Source of the DNA: CAYLUN01 sp964386865
GTDB taxonomy: Bacteria; Verrucomicrobiota; Kiritimatiellia; RFP12; UBA1067
Assembly: GCA_964386865.1 (NCBI GenBank)
Contig: CAYLUN010000131.1
Location: 1 to 12,243 of the forward strand
Length of the DNA: 12,243 bases
Direction of reading: 5' to 3'
Shown: positions 1 through 6,600 of the stretch, one piece after another
Position numbering within the stretch: position 1 is the first letter of the stretch
How the letters are laid out: every line of letters starts with the position of its first letter
Notes under the pieces: model-generated
Databases searched by the model: none
The model's input: the letters and a program-made list of their open reading frames with translations, nothing else
Told to the model about the DNA's origin: nothing
Made by a program: the position numbers and the translations under genes

Positions 1-1459
1 GGAAGCCGTCGCGGCTGTAGCCGAAGGAGATCTCGTTCAGCTTGGGCAGGCCCATGCGTTCGCAGCGGCCGTTCTCCGGCCCGCGGTGAAGTTCGAAAAA
101 ACCGAGCATCACGCTTTCATACGCGACGGCGTCGAAGTTGTAAAGCTGCGTCTTGTGTTTGTACCCCGGCTCGGGAATGTCCAGGCTGTCAGCTGCGAGC
201 CAAGGCACAGGGTCGGAGGGCCCCCACTTCGCGCCGGCGAGGAAGTCGCCGCACTCCCAGTAGTGGCGCGAGCGCCCGCGGAAGCTGGTGCGCAGGCTGT
301 ATACCCACTTCTTGCGAAAGGGGTTGTAGAACATCGAGCTGCGGTCGCCGGTGCGGCCTGTCTGGGTTTGGTTGGCCCAGTGGATGCCGTCGGGCGAAGT
401 GAAGCTGTGGGCGGGTTGCGTGCCCCCCGGGTTGGTGGCGAAGAGCTTGAAGCGCTGCTGCGCGTCCGTCGCATCCCAGTCGGCGACGATGCCGTACGAG
501 TCCGGCTGGAACCCCAACGGCAGCACTTGGTTCGCGCCGGGAAGAACATCGAAGGCGGGCCGATCCCAGTGGATGCCATCTTGGCTGGTGGCGAGGGCAA
601 TCGTTCCGCGGAAGTAGGTTCCGGCCTGATACCACAGGTAGAAGCGCTGCTTCTCGTGGTTCCACCAGACGCACGGGCGACAGGTGCCGCCGATGATGCC
701 GGTCTGGCGCTCCAGCGCGGTCTCAGCTTTCAGAATCGGGTTGCCCGCGTACTTCTCCGGCAGGTGGTAAGTCTGGAGAAGATCGGTCTTCTCGATCAGG
801 AAATCATCCACGAACAGCTGGCGGCCCGTGTCGATGGCGATGACTTTGGGCGGGTGATCCAGATAAGGCACGGGCATGGGGTCGTCCGACTTCGTGTCGA
901 TGTCCTGCGGTGGCCACTCCTCCGGCAGCACGATGCCGTTGTAGAGGCGCTCGCCTGCGTTTTGCGGCCACGGGGTTTTGGCGATGGTTTTTCCTGTGGC
1001 GCTTTCGAAGCCAAGCACGATGCACCACTTGCCGAGCGTGAGCGTCTCGCCTGCGGCGACCCGCTTGCGGAAGATCTGGACGCGCTCATGCGCGTTGGTG
1101 CCGAAGAGTTGGAACGACGCGGGGCCGTCAGCACGTTCGAACCCGCTCGCGGCCAGGCTGGCGGCTGCGGAGGTCGCGCGCGGCACCTCGGGCGGAGTGA
1201 GGGCGATGAGCGTGCCGGGCCGCGTGCACCGCACCCGCACGCCGTCGATGCCTGCGCGGAGGAAGGGCTGGCCCCTGAGCGAGGTAGGGGTCTCGGCGAG
1301 CGTGTAGGGCCGGTCGGTGAAGAGCCGCGCGCCGCGCTCGAAAGCGGCCGTCTCGCAGGTGTTGGAGCCGCGCAGTAGCACGTCGAGGACGGGGCCTGGA
1401 GCGCAGTAAGCAGTGGCGGTCAGCAGGAGCAGTAGCAGTAGGTAGTGAAGGGTTCGCAT
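1..1459 (-). CDS. Secreted GH32/43-like beta-propeller protein with N-terminal shared module (3' end cut by window)
   Basis: The reading frame is open from the ATG at 1459 to the window edge (486 codons, no stop). It begins MRTLHYLLLLLLTATAYCAP, a typical Sec signal peptide. Residues ~40-150 are a module shared with two neighbours (ARLFTDRPYT, ALTP, FQLFGT, GETLTLGKW). A linker leads to PYLD-PP, IDTGRQLFVDDFLIEKT and GNPIL, then propeller blades with YLWYQAG, LATSQDGIHWDRP, SPDGIHW, FYNPFRKKWVYSLR and FGYSRDGF at the cut end. The VDD/NP/SRDG-W pattern is the five-bladed propeller style of the GH32/GH43/GH68 clan seen in many PVC proteins of unknown substrate. It is a diverged tandem paralogue of the gene 32 bp upstream and probably cotranscribed with it. 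No Shine-Dalgarno is visible; the leader carries CGAAA 11 nt before the ATG. By comparison with the paralogue, about 190 residues (last blade and C-terminal sandwich) lie outside the window. Enzymatic activity is unproven. Confidence 0.88.
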   Translation of the reverse strand, partial: MRTLHYLLLLLLLTATAYCAPGPVLDVLLRGSNTCETAAFERGARLFTDRPYTLAETPTSLRGQPFLRAGIDGVRVRCTRPGTLIALTPPEVPRATSAAASLAASGFERADGPASFQLFGTNAHERVQIFRKRVAAGETLTLGKWCIVLGFESATGKTIAKTPWPQNAGERLYNGIVLPEEWPPQDIDTKSDDPMPVPYLDHPPKVIAIDTGRQLFVDDFLIEKTDLLQTYHLPEKYAGNPILKAETALERQTGIIGGTCRPCVWWNHEKQRFYLWYQAGTYFRGTIALATSQDGIHWDRPAFDVLPGANQVLPLGFQPDSYGIVADWDATDAQQRFKLFATNPGGTQPAHSFTSPDGIHWANQTQTGRTGDRSSMFYNPFRKKWVYSLRTSFRGRSRHYWECGDFLAGAKWGPSDPVPWLAADSLDIPEPGYKHKTQLYNFDAVAYESVMLGFFELHRGPENGRCERMGLPKLNEISFGYSRDGF

Positions 1460-1472
1460 AGAATGTTTCGCA

Positions 1473-1500
1473 AGTCGTTAGTCGCTGGTCGCTAGTCCTT
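1473..1500. repeat. Four tandem 7-bp repeats (consensus AGTCGCT)
   Basis: Four consecutive heptamers at 1473, 1480, 1487 and 1494 match AGTCGCT with at most two changes each (TT for CT at the end of the first, G for A at the start of the third, CTT for GCT in the fourth). The array spans the stop codon of the upstream propeller gene (1492-1494) and fills most of the 32-bp spacer before the next start. A second 7-bp-periodic array of different sequence lies at 11558-11578. Function unknown. Confidence 0.6.
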
Positions 1501-3513
1501 GTCCACAAGCCCTGTGTGGCCGGGGCTGCCGGCCGCGAGGTAGCCGCGGCTGGCGCCTGTTGAGGACGGGCTGACCCAGAAGGCGTAGAGGCGGCCGTTT
1601 GTGAGATGGAAGCGGAAGCAGACGGGCTTGCCGCAATAGGCGGAAACATCGCCGAGGTGGTGCCGGGTGGAGTCAATCGTGTCCGCCTTGAACGGCGGGC
1701 GCAGGACGTGCGACGAGGCGGCGTCGAGGATCTCCGCACGCAGCTCGCCCTGCGGGCAGGCGGCGTTGACGAAGAGGTGCTTGCCTGAAAAGGTGACGGG
1801 GCGCGTGGTGATCGTGCCGCCCTTCGCGTCCGCGTCCAAGGAGGCGAAGCCGTCGCGCCGCAGCGTGGCGAGGCCTACGCCCGCGCCGGTGTACATGCCG
1901 CGGCTGCCGTCCGGCGCGAGGCCGGAGTAGGCGCAGTAGGGGAAGAGCAGGCGGTCGCCGTCGATCAGGCAGACGCCCGCCGTGCTGTGCAGGTAGGCGC
2001 GGTCCCACGCGCCCTCCGTGCGCGCGGCTGGGATGAACGCGCGGCGGTCCGGGCGCTGCCAGTGAAAGCCGTCGCGGCTGAAGCCGAGCTTCAGCTCCGT
2101 GATCTTGGGGAACTTGCCCTTGTCGCAGATTTCGTTGGGAGGGCCGAGGTGGATCTGAAAAACGCCGAGCAGGAGAGATTCGTAAGCCACGGCGCTGAGG
2201 CTGTAGAGCTGCGGCGGGCATTTTGCCTCGGGATCTTGCGCGTCGAGTCTGTCGGCGTTGCACCAGTAGACGGAGTTGTTGAAGGCGCCTTCGGTCAGGA
2301 AGACGGGGCTTTCGGCATAGTCGCGGCAGCGGCCGCGCGAGTAGCCGCGCTTGACGCTGTAGACCCAGACGTTGCGGAAGGGGTTGAAGAAGAACGAGCA
2401 ATAGTCACCCGCGTGGCCCGCGGGCAGGTCGTCGGACCAGGTGCGGCTGTCGGTCGAGACGCGCAGCGTGTGGCCGAGACTCCCTCTGTCGGCGAGGAAT
2501 TTGACGCGTTCTGACGCGTTCGTGGTGAGGGTGTCGAACCAGACGCAGTTGTCGCCGCCGGCGCGATTCGCGGGCAGGACGATGTTGTTGGTGGGGGTGA
2601 CGGGGGCACGTTCCCAGCGGACGGCGTCCCGGCTAGTGGCGAGGGCCAGCGGGCCGCGCCACCCGGCGGTGTACCACATTTTGAAGAGGCGCTCCGACGG
2701 GTCAAAGAAGACGCCGCCGTGGCCGAGGTAGCAGACCGCTTTCTGCCCGCGCTCACCGCTCGTGCTCGCCGCAAGCTCCTCGGTCGTGGTCGGCGTGAAG
2801 ACGGGGTTGCCTTCGAATTTCGTTGCGGTGTGGAAGGTGCGCGTGAGAGACGTGTCGGCGATCAGGAAGTCGTCCACGAAAAGCTGGCGGCCGGTGTCGA
2901 TGGGGATGACGGCGGGCGGGGCGTCGAGATAGGGCGTCTCTGGCGGCTCGTCGGATGCGGGGTCGGTGTAGCGCGGGGGCCAGACGCGCGGTAGGCGGAT
3001 GCCGTTGGTGAGCGTCTCGCCGTCGTTCTCGCGCCAGCGGCGGTCACGCTTCGGACGGGTCAGGCTGAGATCGCCGTGCGCGAGCAGCACGACCCACTTG
3101 CGGGTCTGGAGCGTCTCGCCGACGGCCAGCGTCTTGCGGAACACGAGCGCCTGGTCGGCGGGCTGGGTGCCGAAAAGCTGGAAGGGCTCGCCGGGGAGGC
3201 GCTCGAAGCCCTGGGCGAGCAGGTCGGCGGCGAGGCTGTTCTCGGGGTGATTGGCCGGCGTGAGGGCGAAGAGTATTCCGGGACTCGTGCAGACCACGGC
3301 TTGGGCGCACTCGATGGGCGTCCGGAGGAAGCGGGCGCCTTCAAGGGCTGGTGGAACGGCGAGCGCGGTGAAGTCGCGGTTGGAGAAGAGCGTCGCGCCG
3401 AGGGCGAAGGCCTCTGCCGTGCCCTCGCGCGCTTCCAAGGCGGGCACGGACTCGGCTCCAAAGCAGCGAAGGGCGAGCAGGACAGACAGGATTGTCGGCT
3501 GAATAGGGCGCAT
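1492..3513 (-). CDS. Secreted GH32/43-like beta-propeller protein with N-terminal shared module
   Basis: This is a complete gene of 673 residues. The start chosen is the ATG at 3513 because the signal peptide begins there (MRPIQPTILSVLLALRCFGA, likely cut after GA). The frame stays open for 138 codons further upstream, but those are Arg/His-rich out-of-frame readings of the neighbour and the spacer. Residues ~36-147 are the shared module (TLFSNRDFT, FALTP, LLAQGFER, FQLFGT, FRKTLAVGETL, RKW). Residues ~196-560 form the propeller: PYLDAPP, IDTGRQLFVDDFLI (205-218), GNPVF, GGVFFDPSERLFKMWYTAG, LATSRDAVRWER, FFFNPFRNVWVYSVKRG, LGFSRDGFHWQRP, and a last blade with LLFPYCAYSG. Residues ~560-655 (TTRPVTFSGKHLFVNA to RLYAFWVSP) look like a C-terminal beta-sandwich, as in GH32-like proteins. 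It is probably cotranscribed with its paralogue 32 bp downstream. No Shine-Dalgarno is visible; CGAAAG lies 17 nt before the ATG, exactly as in the sialidase-like gene. Substrate unknown; it could be a hydrolase or a binding protein. Confidence 0.9.
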   Translation of the reverse strand: MRPIQPTILSVLLALRCFGAESVPALEAREGTAEAFALGATLFSNRDFTALAVPPALEGARFLRTPIECAQAVVCTSPGILFALTPANHPENSLAADLLAQGFERLPGEPFQLFGTQPADQALVFRKTLAVGETLQTRKWVVLLAHGDLSLTRPKRDRRWRENDGETLTNGIRLPRVWPPRYTDPASDEPPETPYLDAPPAVIPIDTGRQLFVDDFLIADTSLTRTFHTATKFEGNPVFTPTTTEELAASTSGERGQKAVCYLGHGGVFFDPSERLFKMWYTAGWRGPLALATSRDAVRWERAPVTPTNNIVLPANRAGGDNCVWFDTLTTNASERVKFLADRGSLGHTLRVSTDSRTWSDDLPAGHAGDYCSFFFNPFRNVWVYSVKRGYSRGRCRDYAESPVFLTEGAFNNSVYWCNADRLDAQDPEAKCPPQLYSLSAVAYESLLLGVFQIHLGPPNEICDKGKFPKITELKLGFSRDGFHWQRPDRRAFIPAARTEGAWDRAYLHSTAGVCLIDGDRLLFPYCAYSGLAPDGSRGMYTGAGVGLATLRRDGFASLDADAKGGTITTRPVTFSGKHLFVNAACPQGELRAEILDAASSHVLRPPFKADTIDSTRHHLGDVSAYCGKPVCFRFHLTNGRLYAFWVSPSSTGASRGYLAAGSPGHTGLVDKD

Positions 3514-3552
3514 GCGTGAAGGAACTTTCGATTGTTTGGGAGGCAAGTTGTC

Positions 3553-3612
3553 TGTTGTCCCGCCTTCAGGCGATGCCGCCCGGCAGCGTTGCCGGCTGAA
3601 GCCGGAACAACA
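3553..3612. repeat. REPIN-like element: two inverted REP-type hairpins
   Basis: The left arm on the plus strand starts TGTTGTCCCG and folds CGCC-TTCA-GGCG (3561-3572). The right arm on the minus strand starts at 3612 with TGTTGTTCCG and folds CCGGC-TTCA-GCCGG (3604-3592). The two arms align base for base: same TGTTGT head, same TTCA loop, and one stem pair swapped from C:G to G:C, a compensatory change. Between them TGCCG-CC-CGGCA (3574-3585) can form a third hairpin. The element lies 20 bp after the stop of the giant gene and 39 bp before the start of the next gene, so it could also stabilise or attenuate the transcript. No RAYT transposase gene is in the window. Confidence 0.65.
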
Positions 3613-3632
3613 TACGGGTTTGCGGGAACGCG

Positions 3633-6600
3633 TTATCTGAGCATGATCAGAGTGCCTCCGTAGCGGATCTGAATCGTGACGAGATTGTTGGCGGCCGTGA
3701 CGGCCAAGGCGGCGTGAACACCTTCTGGCAAGCCGGTGTTGAGCGCTTTCCAACCCGCGAAGCTGCCGCTGAAGGTGCCGTAGGACATGATGGTCGCCTG
3801 GAACGGCATGGGGATCGGGCTCGACTCGGTGCGGCCCAGGTCGATGAAGCCGCTGCCTTCGGGCGTGAGGGTGCCGGTGACGGTCACGAAGTCGTTGGTG
3901 ATCTTGCCGAGAGCATTGGTGGACCACGTGCAGACAAAGGTGGAGCCCTGAACGAGACTCAGGTTTTGCACGGTCATGCGGGCCCCGGCCGGTGCGTTGT
4001 TGGTGCCTGCGTCGAGTGCGCCGGTGAGTGCGATCACGCCATTGGTGAGCGTGCCTTCGCCGCTCAAGTTGTGGATCGTGGCGCGCAGGCTCAGCGCGTC
4101 GAAGTACGCGTTGGTCGCGACGAGCAGATCGTTGGTGGAGGAGACCCGCGCCGCAAGCGTTCCCGCCCGCACGTCGATCAGGCCGCTGAAGGTGTTGGTG
4201 CCGGTGACACTCAGCGTATTGGTGCCGAGCTTGACGAGGCCACCGTCGGGTGTGCCGCCCAGAAGGGGATCATGCGTCAGCTTCTGGGCGATCGTATAGG
4301 AGGCGAGCGAGGTGTCGATGACTGCGCCGTTGGTGGAGACGAGGGCCGAGAGAAGGTTGTCCGCCATCGTCTGTCCGGCGGAACGGGGCTGGAGGGTGCC
4401 GCCGTTGAAGGTGAGGTATTCGCTGCCGGTGCCGCCGGTGATGTTGCGGACGCGCAGGAGGCCGCCGTTGAGGTTGACGCGGGAGGTACTGCCGGTTGCG
4501 CCCATCTTGAGGTCCGCGTATTCATCGACCAGGCCGCCGTAGAGGTTGAGCGTGTTGTTGCCGCCCCGGAAGCTGCCCATACCTGTTGTCGTGGAGGTGT
4601 GGATCAGCGCGCCGGATGTGACGTTGATGGTGGCCAACATGTCGCTGCCGGTCTGGTCGCCGAAGCGGAAGTCGGTGCCGGTTATGGTCAGCGTGCCGCC
4701 TGCGATGTTCAGCACGGCGTGGGTGTTCGGATAGGCTGTGCCGAAATAGTTGTAGCCGAAGGCGATGATCATGCCTGCGGCGGTGACCGTGCCACCGGAG
4801 ACGGTGACCGTGGGCTGAAGCGGAACCGGCGCGGTGAGGGTGGTGCCGTTGTAGTAACCGATGTCGAGCAGCGAAGAGAAAAAGGAGTGGCCGTCGATGA
4901 ATTCGAGTTCGCCGGTCGTCTCCTGTCCTGCCTGACTGGTGGTGTACGCGCCGACCATAGCCTCAGCATAGAAATAGTTGGTCTGTCCTGGAGCGCCGAG
5001 GATGACTTTGCCTTGAGCGATGGTGAGACAGCCGAACCCATTGGCGGGCGCGTCGCCGTTAGCGGGATAGGGACCTTGGGTGCCCTGGGAACTACTGGTT
5101 CCCGCGCCGATAGTGGAGGCCGCGTTCGTGAGGGCATAGCGAAGCGTGCCGGGTCCGGTTTTGATAAACCCGCCGGCGACGTTGTTGATCGGGCCTGAGA
5201 CCGTAAGGTCGCTGTCGAGGCGCAGGATGGCGGCTTTGCTGCTGCCGGGATTGAGGGTGATTCCGCGGTTGATGGTGGCGGCTGGGCCGGTGTAGCGGAG
5301 GGTACCGCCCGCGAGAACGAGGTTGGCCGCCGCGGAGGACGACGTGCCGATCGCGCTGGACTGGCCACCATTGGCGAGGGAGGAGACTGCCAGCGTGCCG
5401 CCGCTGACCGTCGTGACTCCCGAGTAGGTGTTCGTGGCAATGAGGGCGAGCGATCCGGCACCTGTCTTCGTGAGTCCGGCGGCGCCAGAGACGGTTTTCG
5501 ACAGCGTGACGGCTACATTCGTGGGCTGGGTCATCGTCGTCGTGCGGCCGAGGGTGACGGAGGCTGCAATTGACATGGTGTTCGAGAAGGTCACGGAAGG
5601 TACGACCAGCGCGAGCGTGCCGACATTCGGCGTGCCGGTCAGCGCGAGGGCACCGTTGCCTTGGATCGACAGTGCATACGATCCTCCGTTTACTGTGCCG
5701 AGGCAGATTCCGGTGCCGGAGGTGAGGTTGACGGCGGTGTCGCTGGAGAGTGTTAGTGGGGCGGCGATGGTGTGCGAGCCGGACTCGACGCTGACGGCCG
5801 CACCGCTCTTGAGGGTCAGCCCGCTGCCCGCGAACGTGTACGGCGCAGCGTTGTTGAGAAATATGTCGCCAACTGTCTGGCCCGCGACGGTGACGGTGGC
5901 GGGAGCGGTGATGGCGTCGTCAAAGCGCACGGCAGCTTGAGATGCGGGCGCGACGATCCAGTTGCCCGCGTCCGACCAGTTGCCGCTTCCGTCTGTTTTC
6001 CACACCGAGGCGGTTGAAGCGTCGGTGCCAAGGGTGACCGTCAGGTTGCCGCCCGATGCCGCAAAGGTGTAGGTCTTGCCATAGACGGCGTTGGCGCATG
6101 CGAGGTTGGCTGAGGCGGGGTCGGCACCCGAGTAGGTAAGGATCGTGTATGTGCCGTTCTTGGTGAAGGGCAGGCGGGAGTTGGGCTGATACAGGGAGAT
6201 GCGGCTGCCTGTGCCGATGACGGGCGAAGTCGACACGGTCAGGCGGTCGTTGGTGCTGCCGTCGATGGCGATGGCGAAACCGAGCGTGCCGCCGTTCAGC
6301 GCGAGGCTGGCCGCAGTGACCGTCTGCGTGGCGCTGCCGCCGATGAGAGCTTCACCTGCCGTGGCGACGAGGAGCGCGTTGTTGGCGGGAAGGACGCCTG
6401 CGATACAGAGTGTACCGTTGGAAACGACCGTAGAACCTTTATAGGTCGAGCCGTATGAGAAGAGGGTGAGCGTGTTGGTGCCGAGTTTGAGGAGACCGCC
6501 GTCGGTTGCGCCGCCGAGACCGGGATCGGTCAGCAGGTTCTGGGCGACCGTATAGGACGCCAGCGAGGTGTCGACAACTGCGCCGTTGGTTGAGACGGTG

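Noticed and set aside
86..1378. Long plus-strand open frame (430 codons) opposite the first propeller gene
   Set aside because: It is antisense to a frame with a signal peptide and recognisable motifs. Its product is Arg/Ala/Val-rich without any family signature, as expected for the mirror frame of high-GC coding DNA.
3553..3612. CRISPR repeat or tRNA-like structure at the inverted hairpins
   Set aside because: There are only two arms in inverted orientation, no regular spacers, and no cloverleaf or CCA end.
3514..3927. N-terminal extension of the complete GH32/43-like gene up to an in-frame start at 3927
   Set aside because: The extra 138 codons read the end of the giant gene out of frame and run through the REPIN-like element. 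A clean signal peptide starts at 3513.
3714..5198. Long plus-strand open frame (494 codons) opposite the giant gene
   Set aside because: It mirrors a Gly/Thr/Asn-rich repeat protein. The product is low-complexity, has no recognisable domain, and the start has no ribosome binding site.
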